Positions 17,506-26,913 of a stretch of DNA of 64,000 nt are shown piece by piece. Source of the stretch: Listeria monocytogenes ATCC 19117 (lineage in GTDB: Bacteria > Bacillota > Bacilli > Lactobacillales > Listeriaceae); the NCBI RefSeq assembly GCF_000307025.1, contig NC_018584.1, positions 1,240,001 to 1,304,000 of the forward strand. The letters are read 5' to 3'. The number at the start of each line of letters is the position of its first letter. Positions within the stretch are counted from its first letter, which is position 1. The notes under the pieces are model-generated. The model worked only from the letters and a program-made list of their open reading frames with translations, ran no database searches and had not been told where the DNA came from. A program made the position numbers and the translations under genes.

Positions 17506-20500
17506 ATGAAAAGAAAGATAAGTTCTATCATTGTAGTCGGGATAATGTTCTTTCAATCATTAACTACGTATCCATTTATCACCGAAGCCAAAGAAAATGA
17601 ACAAAAAGAAGAAATAAATAAACCCTCAAAAATAACTAAGGGATTAACTAATTCCCTAAAATACACTAAGACAATTCTTGAAACAGGGGACACCTATGAT
17701 AGTGTATTTCCTGACAGTGCTTTAGCTAAAGTAGTTGCTAAAGAAGCAACGGGGTCAGAGAATACAACTCAGCTAGTAACACAAGCAGACCTGAATAAAA
17801 TCAAATCTCTCAATGGTTATAATAAAGGAATCAGCGTATTAACAGGAATCGATTTGCTAGTCAATGTGACAAGTATAAGCTTGAATAATAATCAAGTAAC
17901 AGACATTTCTCCAATAGATCAATTACCTAATTTAGTAAGCCTATCGGTAAAAAACAATCAAATTAGCAGTCTTATCTTAAATGCGCAAAATCAACTCCCG
18001 AAACTAACAACCATTGATATTGAAAATAATCCTGACCTTAATACTATCGATATCCAAGATCAACACCAATTGGTAGATGTAAAGACATCCGGTTATACAG
18101 GATTACGCAAGTTAACAACGGTAATTGCCAAAAACAATCCAGAATTAGTCAATTTAGGCCAATACACTATCCGAAATGTCTACTTTAGCCAAGTAGCAAG
18201 TTTAACGAAAGTTGAATTAGTCAATCTCCCTAAGGTAAGAAAAGTAAACCTTGAGAGGAACAGTATTAATGAGCTAAAAGTTACTGATTTGGCCATTGAA
18301 GATCTGCCATTAGGAGAAAACGAATTAACAGATACAGTATTTGATAACATCCAAAATCTGCCTAATTTAAAAACGTTAGATCTGTCAAAAAACCAACTAG
18401 AAGAAGTTGTGTTAGACAAAACGGATGTAGAAAATCTACCCAATTTGATGACACTAAATATACAGCAAAATTTGGCTATAAAATTGATAAATGTTCAAGA
18501 CCAACCCCAATTGGTAGATGTAAAGACTTCCGATTATAAAGAATTATCTGCGTTAACAACAGTAATTGCCAAAAATAATCCAGAATTAGTTAATTTAGGT
18601 TATCCCATTATGCAAAATGTTTACTTTAGCCAGGTGGCAAGTTTAACGAAAGTTGAATTAGTCAATCTCCCTAAGGTAAGAAAAGTAAACCTTGAGAGGA
18701 ACAGTATTAATGAGCTAAAAGTTACTGATTTGGCCATTGAAGATCTGCCATTTGGAGAAAACGAATTAACAGATACAGTATTTGATAACATCCAAAATCT
18801 GCCTAATTTAAAAACGTTAGATCTGTCAAAAAACCAACTAGAAGAAGTTGTATTAGACAAAACGGATGTAGAAAATCTACCCAATTTGATGACACTAAAT
18901 ATACAGCAAAATTTGGCTATAAAATTGATAAATGTTCAAGACCAACCCCAATTGGTAGATGTAAAGACTTCCGATTATAAAGAATTATCTGCGTTAACAA
19001 CAGTAATTGCCAAAAATAATCCAGAATTAGTTAATTTAGGTTATCCCATTATGCAAAATGTTTACTTTAGCCAGGTGGCAAGTTTAACGAAAGTTGAATT
19101 AGTCAATCTCCCTAAGGTAAGAAAAGTAAACCTTGAGAGGAACAGTATTAATGAGCTAAAAGTTACTGATTTGGCCATTGAAGATCTGCCATTTGGAGAA
19201 AACGAATTAACAGATACAGTATTTGATAACATCCAAAATCTGCCTAATTTAAAAACGTTAGATCTGTCAAAAAACCAACTAGAAGAAGTTGTATTAGACA
19301 AAACGGATGTAGAAAATCTACCCAATTTGATGACACTAAATATACAACAAAATTTGGCTATAAAATTGATAAATGTTCAAGACCAACCCCAATTGGTAGA
19401 TGTAAAAACTTCTGATTATAAAGAATTATCTGCGTTAACAACAGTAATTGCCAAAAATAATCCAGAATTAGTTAATTTAGGTTATCCCATTATGCAAAAT
19501 GTTTACTTTAGCCAGGTGGCAAGTTTAACGAAAGTTGAACTTGCTAACCTTCCAAAAGTAAGAGCAGTTCGATTGGAACGTAATAGCATCAATCAGATTG
19601 AACTAAATAATTTAGTTTCAGTAAAAGACGTGAATCTAAATACTAACAAAATAACAAATGATAGTATAGAGAAATTTAAAGGCATGCCTATACTAGCAAC
19701 TTTAAATTTAAACAAAAACCAAATTACCAATATAAATATGCTTGATGATTTCCCAGAAATGACTACTTTAAATATTGATTTAAACTCCGTCAGTGTTTTA
19801 CCAAGTAACCTTAAAACAAAGATGCCAAAACTATCGAGAATTAGTGCATTAAATCAAACAGTTACTTTAGATAAAGCAATTGTAGTGGATGATTCCGATT
19901 TAATTATTAATAATGAGATTAGTAATTTTGGAAAGTTAACCGATCCAAGCCCAATATCAAATTTTGGAACTTACGCAAATGAAAAAATAACTTGGTCGTC
20001 TGAAAGAATTAAAAATTTAACAGAGGTTAGTTTTAAGTTTTCTGAGCTAATTAATGTGACTGGTATAGATGGAACTTTTTCAGGAAAAGTAACACAACCA
20101 TTTAAAAAATCAACTACACCAGTAATTAATGCAGATTCCGAAATTCATTATCCGCAAGGGACAAAAAAAACAGAAGCAGAGTTTTTAAAGGATATTCAAG
20201 CGCAAACAACGGATGATTTATCCATTAAAAGCGATTTTGAAATAATGGTGAATCTCAAGAAAGTAGGAAAATACACAGTAATATTAAACGTAGAGAATAT
20301 GGATGGAATTAAAGCTAATCCAAAAGAAGTGACTGTTTATATTGATGCTGTACAAGGTGCAAATATAACTGTGAAATATGAAGACAAATCAGGGAATAAA
20401 CTTGCAGAAAATAGCATATTAACTGGAAATGTCGGTGAAGAATATAGTTCAAGTGAAAAAGAAATTTTAGGTTATACACTAACTGAAATTCCAACAAAAT

Positions 20501-21636
20501 CACAAGGAGAATTTAGTTTAGAAGAACAGACTGTGACATATATCTATTCGAAAAATCCCGTTCCAGCTAAAGACATCACGGTACAATATACCGATGAAGA
20601 TGGAATAGAACTAGCACCAACCGAAACATTATCAGGTAATGTTGATGAAAATTATGTTACAACAGCGAAGACTTTTACAGGATACGAATTAATTGAAACT
20701 CCGAGCAATGCAGAAGGAAAGTTTAGCGAAAATGCACAAACAGTGACCTATGTGTATCGCGCGATTAAAGCAGATCCAATTTTAGCAAAAGAAGTTACGG
20801 TGAACTACCAGGACGAATTAGGAGCTAAAATTAGTGAAACGGAAGTATTAACTGGTGAAATTGGTGAAACATACACAACAGTGGCTAAAACAATAGATGG
20901 CTATACCTTAATTAAGAGCCCTATTAACGCTAGCGGGATTTTTAACGAAAATCCTCAAACGGTTACCTATGTGTATCAATTACAAAACAACCCAATAACA
21001 GCAAATATCACTGTTAAACACTTGGATGAAAACAACAATGAGCTAGCACCGAGTGAGGTACTAAGTGGAATTGTCGATGAAGCATATACAACTAATCCAA
21101 AAGAAATAAAAGACTATTCGCTAGTAAAAGTACCAACTAATGCTAGCGGAAAATTCACGACAGAAGCACAAACGGTGATTTATCACTATAAAAAAAACAG
21201 TATACAGACATCATCTTATATTACTGTAAAATATGTAGATGAAACAGGGAAAGAGCTGGCCATAAGCGAGGTATTAAACGGAAACATTAATGATTCCTAC
21301 GCAACTACAGCTAAGGAAATTAAAGGCTACACGCTAGTGGAAAAGCCCGCTAATGCAACTGGTAAATTTACAGATCAGGATCAAACTATAAAATATGTAT
21401 ATCGTGCTAATACAGATGAAGTAAATCTAGACCCAGATGTACCAGCGAGAAATCCCAATGGAGATATTCAACCAATGAATGGTGCCCAACCACCAATTGA
21501 GGTTCCAAAATCCCTGCCTAAAACAGGTAGCCAGCCGGCAAATTTGATCTTTGGATTAGGAGTTTTACTAGTGTTTCTTAGTACCCAATGGCTACATCGA
21601 GATAAAAGAAAAAAAGATAAATTTCATAACTGCTGA
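17506..21636 (+). CDS. LPXTG-anchored internalin-family surface protein with MucBP repeats
   Basis: 1376 residues. Signal peptide (about 1-28), then an internalin-type cap and leucine-rich repeats from about 100 to 790 (NLVSLSVKNNQISSL-type units). The LRR part contains a 147-residue block repeated three times almost identically. Ig-like regions follow at about 800-945, then five MucBP domains beginning near 952, 1023, 1095, 1166 and 1237 (ITVKY...GYTL...TVTYVY pattern). The C-terminus has LPKTG (about 1337), a hydrophobic span and a basic tail, so sortase A should anchor it to peptidoglycan. LRR proteins of this class bind host or mucin ligands; the ligand is unknown. SD AAGGAG precedes ATG. 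It is monocistronic and next to a tRNA hot spot, consistent with strain-variable content. Confidence 0.93.
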   Translation: MKRKISSIIVVGIMFFQSLTTYPFITEAKENEQKEEINKPSKITKGLTNSLKYTKTILETGDTYDSVFPDSALAKVVAKEATGSENTTQLVTQADLNKIKSLNGYNKGISVLTGIDLLVNVTSISLNNNQVTDISPIDQLPNLVSLSVKNNQISSLILNAQNQLPKLTTIDIENNPDLNTIDIQDQHQLVDVKTSGYTGLRKLTTVIAKNNPELVNLGQYTIRNVYFSQVASLTKVELVNLPKVRKVNLERNSINELKVTDLAIEDLPLGENELTDTVFDNIQNLPNLKTLDLSKNQLEEVVLDKTDVENLPNLMTLNIQQNLAIKLINVQDQPQLVDVKTSDYKELSALTTVIAKNNPELVNLGYPIMQNVYFSQVASLTKVELVNLPKVRKVNLERNSINELKVTDLAIEDLPFGENELTDTVFDNIQNLPNLKTLDLSKNQLEEVVLDKTDVENLPNLMTLNIQQNLAIKLINVQDQPQLVDVKTSDYKELSALTTVIAKNNPELVNLGYPIMQNVYFSQVASLTKVELVNLPKVRKVNLERNSINELKVTDLAIEDLPFGENELTDTVFDNIQNLPNLKTLDLSKNQLEEVVLDKTDVENLPNLMTLNIQQNLAIKLINVQDQPQLVDVKTSDYKELSALTTVIAKNNPELVNLGYPIMQNVYFSQVASLTKVELANLPKVRAVRLERNSINQIELNNLVSVKDVNLNTNKITNDSIEKFKGMPILATLNLNKNQITNINMLDDFPEMTTLNIDLNSVSVLPSNLKTKMPKLSRISALNQTVTLDKAIVVDDSDLIINNEISNFGKLTDPSPISNFGTYANEKITWSSERIKNLTEVSFKFSELINVTGIDGTFSGKVTQPFKKSTTPVINADSEIHYPQGTKKTEAEFLKDIQAQTTDDLSIKSDFEIMVNLKKVGKYTVILNVENMDGIKANPKEVTVYIDAVQGANITVKYEDKSGNKLAENSILTGNVGEEYSSSEKEILGYTLTEIPTKSQGEFSLEEQTVTYIYSKNPVPAKDITVQYTDEDGIELAPTETLSGNVDENYVTTAKTFTGYELIETPSNAEGKFSENAQTVTYVYRAIKADPILAKEVTVNYQDELGAKISETEVLTGEIGETYTTVAKTIDGYTLIKSPINASGIFNENPQTVTYVYQLQNNPITANITVKHLDENNNELAPSEVLSGIVDEAYTTNPKEIKDYSLVKVPTNASGKFTTEAQTVIYHYKKNSIQTSSYITVKYVDETGKELAISEVLNGNINDSYATTAKEIKGYTLVEKPANATGKFTDQDQTIKYVYRANTDEVNLDPDVPARNPNGDIQPMNGAQPPIEVPKSLPKTGSQPANLIFGLGVLLVFLSTQWLHRDKRKKDKFHNC
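18181..19539 (+). repeat. Three 441-bp tandem repeats plus partial fourth inside the internalin gene
   Basis: Units 18181-18621, 18622-19062 and 19063-19503 differ by only a few bases (for example DLPLGENE in unit 1 and DLPFGENE in units 2 and 3); a fourth begins at 19504 and diverges after about 36 bp. The unit is a multiple of three, so copy-number changes keep the frame. Confidence 0.95.
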
Positions 21637-21650
21637 TAACATTTCTTGAC

Positions 21651-21681
21651 AAAACTCTCCTTATCCTAAGGAGAGTTTTTT
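21651..21681 (+). terminator. Terminator after internalin gene
   Basis: AAAACTCTCCTTA / TAAGGAGAGTTTT with a 3-nt loop, then T tract. Confidence 0.92.
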
Positions 21682-21758
21682 ACTTTACGCTTGAACATTC
21701 AAAAACAAGGGTATTAGTTAAGTGTTCTAAAAAAAGCTAATTGAAGGAGGATTTTTAC

Positions 21759-23117
21759 ATGAAAAAAATGCTACCTGAGAGTAAAGTAGAGGCAATTAGA
21801 AAAGAAGGATTTTTAAATCGAGCTGTTGAGGCATATCGATTTTTCTATCCAACTGTGTCCAATGTGTCTAATTTTAAAGCATTGAATGACTTAGGGATTA
21901 CAGAAAATCACGATTTCATTATTCAACTCACAACGCCTGATTTAAATGTATTGACGCAAAACTCAGATACACCATATTGCCTTGGAACGGGAAACACCGA
22001 GAATGGTCCAGTTGTTATCGAGTTGCCACAAGGCGCTATCGTTGGTGTGGCTGACGATATTAATTTTAAATTTATTACGAATATGGGATTAACAGGGGAC
22101 GAGCAAGGGAAAGGTGCGAAATATTTATACTTACCACCTAATTATGATGGAGATATCCCAGAAGGCTACATAGTACGCAAACCTTCAAGCTATCGTTTCC
22201 TCATTTGTTTACGAGCGATGGTTCACCAAGCAAGTGATTATGAAAAAGCATTTGAACTCCTGAAAAAAGTGAAATTCTATCCATTAGAAGAAAAAGATAA
22301 TAATCCAACCAGTACATTCCATGATTTTTCGCATCGAAAAGCGATTTCGACACCATATTATGTCGAAGGAAAATTTGACTATTGGGAAGTAATTAAATGG
22401 GCGCTGGATAATGATGAAACAGATCCAGAATATTACCAAATGTATGGCTTACTAAAAGCAATTGGTTTAGCTCCAAATAAAGAATTTAATCCTGATCCAG
22501 ATAAAAAAGCTTTATTAATAGAAGCTGCCGAGAAAGCAGACAAAATGATGTTTGTGAATTCCTTTAATACAGATGATCCAGCTGCTATTGTTTGGCCAGG
22601 AAAGAACTGGGAATGGGCTGTCTATGGTGAGAATAATGACTTCTATGAAAAAACGTATTTAAATCTTCCGGTAAGAGAGCGTTGGTTCTATCAAGCGACA
22701 CTCGAAACACATATGATGTTTATGCATAAAGTCGGATTTGGTTCCGTTTATATGCTTGGAGTGAAAGATAAAGAAGGAAACTATCTGGATGGGGGCAAAA
22801 GTTATACATTAAAAGTGCCAACACCAGTGCCAACGAGTATTTTCTGGTCGGTAACGGTTTATGAGATGGATACTCGTTCGGAAATTGTCACAGAGCAATT
22901 TATGCCTGCGCTTAACTCCATCAAAGATACGTTTGAAGTAGATGCTGACGGTAATACAACACTTTACTTTGGGCCAAATCCTCCAGAAGATGAGTCGCTT
23001 CCATGGATTCAAACTGTTCCAGATGCCAATTGGTTCACGTATTTCCGTATTTACGGACCAACCGAACCAGCCTTTGATAGCAGTTGGCAATTAGATGATT
23101 TTGAAGAAGTAAAATAA
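21759..23117 (+). CDS. DUF1254/DUF1214 domain protein
   Basis: 452-residue protein without a signal peptide. The N-terminal half has the DUF1254 pattern (YRFFYPTVSNVSNF, LNVLTQNSDTPY) and the C-terminal half the DUF1214 pattern (FWSVTVYEMDTRS, TLYFGPNPPEDESLPWIQT, NWFTYFRIYGPTEPAF). The family is widespread but its reaction is unknown. ATG at 21759 sits 8 nt after GAAGGAGG; the in-frame ATG at 21741 lies before that SD. It is a single-gene unit. Confidence 0.85.
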   Translation: MKKMLPESKVEAIRKEGFLNRAVEAYRFFYPTVSNVSNFKALNDLGITENHDFIIQLTTPDLNVLTQNSDTPYCLGTGNTENGPVVIELPQGAIVGVADDINFKFITNMGLTGDEQGKGAKYLYLPPNYDGDIPEGYIVRKPSSYRFLICLRAMVHQASDYEKAFELLKKVKFYPLEEKDNNPTSTFHDFSHRKAISTPYYVEGKFDYWEVIKWALDNDETDPEYYQMYGLLKAIGLAPNKEFNPDPDKKALLIEAAEKADKMMFVNSFNTDDPAAIVWPGKNWEWAVYGENNDFYEKTYLNLPVRERWFYQATLETHMMFMHKVGFGSVYMLGVKDKEGNYLDGGKSYTLKVPTPVPTSIFWSVTVYEMDTRSEIVTEQFMPALNSIKDTFEVDADGNTTLYFGPNPPEDESLPWIQTVPDANWFTYFRIYGPTEPAFDSSWQLDDFEEVK

Positions 23118-23121
23118 ATAA

Positions 23122-23156
23122 AAAAGCGCAACCTTCACGCAGGGTGCGCTTTTTTT
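23122..23156. terminator. Bidirectional terminator between DUF1254 gene and YdeI-like gene
   Basis: AAAAGCGCA-CC / GG-TGCGCTTTTTTT between convergent genes. Confidence 0.88.
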
Positions 23157-23159
23157 CGA

Positions 23160-23753
23160 TTAATCGTTTAATCCTAATCCATCTAAAATCGTTGCTTCGT
23201 ATTTTTCAATGCGCGAAACACGCGTTTTTGATTGCTTTGGAGCCGCAAAATAGAGCAAGTAAGCTTTTTGACGACCAGGAGTTAAGGCTTCAAAAGCTGT
23301 TTGTAGCGCACGCATTTCTTCAAATTTAGCGAGTAATTCTTCTGGAATAGGCGTTTCTTCCCTTGGTTTAAGTTCCACTTCTAACCCAGCTTTTTCTACT
23401 TCAATTGCATTTTGAATATACGCCTTTAGAAATTCTTTTTGATCAAGAATTTCCTGTAAATTTGTGAAGCGGATTTGTCTGGCAGCTTGCACATTTTCTG
23501 TTTGCTGAACTAAAATGTTTTCCGGATCACGGAGTAGTGCGCCTTTCATAAAGAGTAGTGCACAGTAGTTTTTAAAACCATGAATTAAGAAAACGTTGCT
23601 GCCATTAATAGCGTAACAAGGTTTCCCCCATTTGAATTCTTCTTCTAGTTCAAACGTGATTGCTATTTCTCTTAATGCTTTGAATTCAGCTTGCCAAGTG
23701 GATGGTTTACTTAGAAACGCATCTACTTTAGGATTTAATTCGGTTTTTGCCAT
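23160..23753 (-). CDS. YdeI/OmdA-like protein with DUF1801 domain
   Basis: 197-residue cytoplasmic protein. The N-terminal DUF1801 fold includes EEEFKWGKPCYAINGSNVF and GFKNYCALLFMKGALL. A C-terminal YdeI/OmdA-type helical motif follows, with LTPGRQKAYLLYFAAPKQSKTRVSRIEKY. Proteins of this class have been tied to antimicrobial-peptide resistance in B. subtilis (YdeI), but the mechanism is unknown. Family assignment comes from these motifs. Confidence 0.8.
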   Translation of the reverse strand: MAKTELNPKVDAFLSKPSTWQAEFKALREIAITFELEEEFKWGKPCYAINGSNVFLIHGFKNYCALLFMKGALLRDPENILVQQTENVQAARQIRFTNLQEILDQKEFLKAYIQNAIEVEKAGLEVELKPREETPIPEELLAKFEEMRALQTAFEALTPGRQKAYLLYFAAPKQSKTRVSRIEKYEATILDGLGLND

Positions 23754-23851
23754 AAAGAATTCCTCTTTTCCACACTTTTTCTTTGATACGTGTTATTTTA
23801 ACTTAATATGAAAGGCCTTGCAAATTTGGTCGGCCTACTAAAAATGGACTT

Positions 23852-23884
23852 AAAGAAAGAACCTGAGTTTTATCCCAGATTCTC
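23852..23884 (-). terminator. Terminator after VOC gene
   Basis: On the minus strand AGAATCTG / CAGGTTCT forms a hairpin followed by TTCTTTAA. Confidence 0.6.
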
Positions 23885-23889
23885 TTAAT

Positions 23890-24297
23890 TTAAGATAAAT
23901 TAAGCTGCCAACCGACGCCGAATTTATCCGTCACTTGCCCATATTTTTCCGACCAGAATGTTTTGCCAAGTGGCATGACAATATTGCCACCTTCTGCAAG
24001 CTGATGGAATTGTTTGGTTAATTTTATTTCGTCAGATGTATCAATTACTAGTGTTATATTGTCTCCGAATGTGAGCGGCATAGACTTTGGAACATCTGAA
24101 AACATAACCTTTACTCCGTCCATTACTAAACTAGCATTCATCACTAAATCTTTGAGCGAATCTTCTATAGGTTCTTCTCTGGACTCGATTTCCCCATATG
24201 TCATCAAATCTGTACACTTTGTTCCAAAAATTTCTTCATAAAACGCGATAGCATCTCTGGATTGTGTTCTAAAATTCAAGTAAACATTCAACGTCAT
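23890..24297 (-). CDS. VOC-superfamily protein, PhnB-like
   Basis: 135 residues with the glyoxalase/bleomycin-resistance fold pattern: TLNVYLNFRTQSRDAIAFYEEIFG at the start (first strand and helix), LVMNASLVMDGVKVMFSD in the middle, and GKTFWSEKYGQVTDKFGVGWQ at the end. Closest to the PhnB/YjdN group of unknown substrate. The SD GAGGAGG fits the start at 24297; the longer frame to 24501 is not supported. TATAAT on the minus strand (24357-24352) may be its -10 box. It is divergent from the phosphoglycerate-mutase-like gene. Confidence 0.82.
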   Translation of the reverse strand: MTLNVYLNFRTQSRDAIAFYEEIFGTKCTDLMTYGEIESREEPIEDSLKDLVMNASLVMDGVKVMFSDVPKSMPLTFGDNITLVIDTSDEIKLTKQFHQLAEGGNIVMPLGKTFWSEKYGQVTDKFGVGWQLNLS

Positions 24298-24399
24298 TTG
24301 AATTCCTCCTCGATTTTTATTCGCTAAAGTTCTATTCATTTTGGTGTTTTTATTATAGCAGATACTGCGTGAAAGAGGAAAAATTAAGAAGATAAATAC

Positions 24400-24430
24400 T
24401 TGACTTGGAGCTACTCCAGGGTGATAAACT
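24400..24430 (+). promoter_or_regulatory. MerR-type promoter/operator
   Basis: TTGACT (24400) and TAAACT (24425) are separated by 19 bp. The spacer carries the dyad TGGAG-cta-CTCCA, the layout of MerR-family-activated promoters with an over-long spacer. It reads toward the gene at 24462. No merR gene is in the window. Confidence 0.65.
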
Positions 24431-24461
24431 AAGGAGAAGATATAGATTCGGAGGAATTTAG

Positions 24462-25061
24462 ATGAAAAAGACATTGTATTTAATACGCCATGGTCAAACA
24501 TTATTTAATCAACGTAAAAAAATTCAAGGTTTTTGCGATGCACCACTTACCGAACTCGGGATTAAACAAGCAAAAATCGCTGGTAGTTACTTTAAAGAAA
24601 ACAATATAACATTCGATCAAGCTTACAGTTCCACATCAGAGCGCGCATCTGACACGTTAGAGCTGATTACGGACAAAAGCTATCAACGGTTGAAAGGTTT
24701 GAAAGAATGGAATTTTGGTACTTTTGAAGGCGAGAGCGAAGACCTAAATCCACCGCTACCATATGGAGATTTTTTTGCTGCGTATGGGGGAGAGCGAGAA
24801 GTGGATTTCAGAGATCGTTTAGTAGCAACAATGGAACGTATCATGAGCCAAGATAATCATGATACTGTCCTTGCCGTTTCTCACGGAGCTGCCTGTGCCC
24901 AATTTGCTAGATATTGGGAAAAAACAAGCAAAATTGGCAAAGTAACAGGACTGAAGAATTGCTGTATTTTAAAGTTTGAATATGAAAATGGCAGATTTAC
25001 TTTAGTTAATTTTATTAATCATGATTTTGAGAATGGAACGCATATGGAAAGCGCTAAATAA
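24462..25061 (+). CDS. Histidine phosphatase / phosphoglycerate-mutase-like protein
   Basis: 199 residues with the catalytic LIRHGQTLFNQR near residue 7 and the second histidine in AVSHGAACAQF. Insertions and lack of the full dPGM signature make it a broad-specificity phosphatase rather than the glycolytic mutase. SD CGGAGGA. It is the only gene behind the MerR-type promoter and ends at a strong terminator, so it may belong to a stress regulon. Confidence 0.88.
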   Translation: MKKTLYLIRHGQTLFNQRKKIQGFCDAPLTELGIKQAKIAGSYFKENNITFDQAYSSTSERASDTLELITDKSYQRLKGLKEWNFGTFEGESEDLNPPLPYGDFFAAYGGEREVDFRDRLVATMERIMSQDNHDTVLAVSHGAACAQFARYWEKTSKIGKVTGLKNCCILKFEYENGRFTLVNFINHDFENGTHMESAK

Positions 25062-25088
25062 AAAAGCACTCGTTAATGAGTGCTTTTT
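25061..25088. terminator. Bidirectional terminator
   Basis: AAAAAGCACTC / GAGTGCTTTTT between convergent genes. Confidence 0.9.
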
Positions 25089-25092
25089 CGCT

Positions 25093-25353
25093 TCATTGAA
25101 ACAAATTCTTTATTTTATCCAAAAATCCACCAGTTAACTCATTCGCAGTATCTTGCAAGTTTTCCGTAAGTCCACTTGTTTTATCTTGTAGATTTTCTGT
25201 TAGGTTCGTCGCTTCATTCTGTAAATTTTCTGTGACATTACTTGCTTGTTCACCAAGCTCAGATGCTTTGTTTGTTGCCTCTTCTGTCAGTGTTCCTAGG
25301 TTTTCCAGGGGCAGGGACTCGGTAACTTTATTCTTCAAATCATCTAAATTCAT
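25093..25353 (-). CDS. Small LEA-like coiled-coil protein
   Basis: 86 residues, highly charged and without Cys, Trp or Tyr. The centre is a run of 11-residue amphipathic repeats of the form NLTENLQDxTx / GLTENLQDTAN, resembling group-3 LEA or apolipoprotein helices. Such proteins are often disordered and protect membranes or proteins under stress. SD AAGGAGGA gives a clear start. Function unknown. Confidence 0.75.
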   Translation of the reverse strand: MNLDDLKNKVTESLPLENLGTLTEEATNKASELGEQASNVTENLQNEATNLTENLQDKTSGLTENLQDTANELTGGFLDKIKNLFQ

Positions 25354-25444
25354 CTTTTCCTCCTTATTTTGGGGGCTTAGAGTTCATTCTAAAGGAAGGA
25401 GGGATAAAGTACAAACAATTCGTTCCATCATTTGTGAAAAAATA

Positions 25445-25453
25445 TGGTATGAT
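25445..25453 (+). promoter_or_regulatory. Extended -10 promoter of the helicase gene
   Basis: TGG-TATGAT, 24 bp upstream of the chosen start; no good -35. Confidence 0.45.
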
Positions 25454-25476
25454 GATATGAGGAAATGAGGACTGAC

Positions 25477-26889
25477 ATGAATAATTTAAAATTAAGTGAA
25501 GAAATTAAAAGAGCGATTAATGAACTAGGATATACAGAAGCAACACCCGTTCAAAAAGCGGTAATTCCAGTTGCCTTAACAGGAGAAGATATTGTTGCTA
25601 AATCACAAACTGGTAGTGGGAAAACAGCAGCATTCGCTATTCCCATTGCAGAACAGATTGAATGGGAAGAAAATAAGCCACAAGCACTAATCATCGTTCC
25701 AACACGAGAACTTGCAATGCAAGTCAAGACAGAATGTACGAATATTGGACGATTTAAACGTGTCAAAGCTGCAGCAATATACGGACAATCACCATTTGCG
25801 AAACAAAAATTAGAACTAAGCCAAAAAAATCATATCGTCGTTGGTACGCCAGGTCGCCTACTGGACCATATTGAAAAAGGATCACTGAATGTCGACAAGG
25901 TTGCCCATTTAGTTTTAGATGAAGTAGATGAAATGTTAAGCATGGGATTTATTGATCAAGTCGAAGATATTCTTAGCCGTTTACCAAAACAGCGCCAAAA
26001 TCTATTTTTCTCAGCAACTATGCCAGAAGAAATGCAAGATTTGATTAAACGCTACCAAGATGATCCAATGGTAATCGAAATGGCATCGGAAAAAACAAAC
26101 CCTATCTTCCACGTGGAGATGCAAACAGATAATAAAGAAAAAACGCTAAAAGATGTTTTGATTACAGAAAATCCGGATAGCGCAATAATATTTTGCAATA
26201 CGAAAAATCAAGTCGATGAACTCACCGATTTACTTGATGTAAAAGTTAGTAAAATTCATGGGGGTTTAAGACAAGAAGACCGTTTCCGAGCAATGGATGA
26301 TTTTAAAAGTGGCAAATCCCGTTTCTTAATTGCGACAGATGTGGCAGGGCGCGGAATAGATGTGGATAATGTATCGTTAGTCATTAACTACGATTTACCA
26401 ATTGAAAAAGAAAATTATGTACATCGTATCGGTCGTACTGGTCGCGCTGGCAAAAGTGGTAAAGCTATTAGTTTCGTGAAAACAAATGAAAATCCACTTT
26501 TGCGTGACATAGAAGAAATGCTCGATGTTACAATCGAAAAAAAACGTAAACCGACAGTGATAGAAGTGAAAGCTAACGAAGAAGCTTTCCGCAAAAAACA
26601 ACAAAAGCGCCCAACAATCAAAAAAGCTCGTGGGGAAAAATTAAATAAAAACATTATGAAACTGTATTTTAATGGTGGAAAAAAGAAAAAAATTCGTGCA
26701 GTAGATTTTGTTGGAACTATTTCTAAATTAGAAGGAATTACGGCCGAAGATATCGGAATTATTACGATTGAAGACCATGTTTCTTTTGTTGAAATTTTAA
26801 ATGGAAAAGGTCCGGCAGTACTGGAAATGATGCGCTCTCGTAAAGTAAAAGGTAGACGCCTGAAAGTAAACGAGGCCAGAAAACGATAA
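25477..26889 (+). CDS. dbpA: DEAD-box RNA helicase, DbpA/YxiN type
   Basis: 470 residues with the full motif set: Q motif, [13 protein letters not shown] (motif I), [21 protein letters not shown] (a variant of DEAD: D-E-V-D), SATMP, and [10 protein letters not shown]. The C-terminal 75 residues form the DbpA RNA-binding domain ([16 protein letters not shown]), which in the family docks on 23S rRNA hairpin 92 during 50S assembly. ATG at 25477 has GAGG 6 nt upstream; the ATG at 25465 is too close to its SD. The following gene may be co-transcribed (24-bp gap). Confidence 0.9.
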   Translation: MNNLKLSEEIKRAINELGYTEATPVQKAVIPVALTGEDIVAKSQTGSGKTAAFAIPIAEQIEWEENKPQALIIVPTRELAMQVKTECTNIGRFKRVKAAAIYGQSPFAKQKLELSQKNHIVVGTPGRLLDHIEKGSLNVDKVAHLVLDEVDEMLSMGFIDQVEDILSRLPKQRQNLFFSATMPEEMQDLIKRYQDDPMVIEMASEKTNPIFHVEMQTDNKEKTLKDVLITENPDSAIIFCNTKNQVDELTDLLDVKVSKIHGGLRQEDRFRAMDDFKSGKSRFLIATDVAGRGIDVDNVSLVINYDLPIEKENYVHRIGRTGRAGKSGKAISFVKTNENPLLRDIEEMLDVTIEKKRKPTVIEVKANEEAFRKKQQKRPTIKKARGEKLNKNIMKLYFNGGKKKKIRAVDFVGTISKLEGITAEDIGIITIEDHVSFVEILNGKGPAVLEMMRSRKVKGRRLKVNEARKR

Positions 26890-26913
26890 ATTAAAGAAAA
26901 GAAGGTCCAAACA

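Noticed and set aside
18180-19325. Three identical 87-codon frames on the minus strand
   Set aside because: They are antisense shadows of the repeated LRR block and have no SD.
18181-19539. Regular direct repeats suggesting a CRISPR array
   Set aside because: The 441-bp units are in frame within a single LRR surface protein and have no spacers.
21690-21720. Sigma-B promoter (GGGTAT) before the DUF1254 gene
   Set aside because: GGGTAT is present but no GTTT element lies at the right distance upstream.
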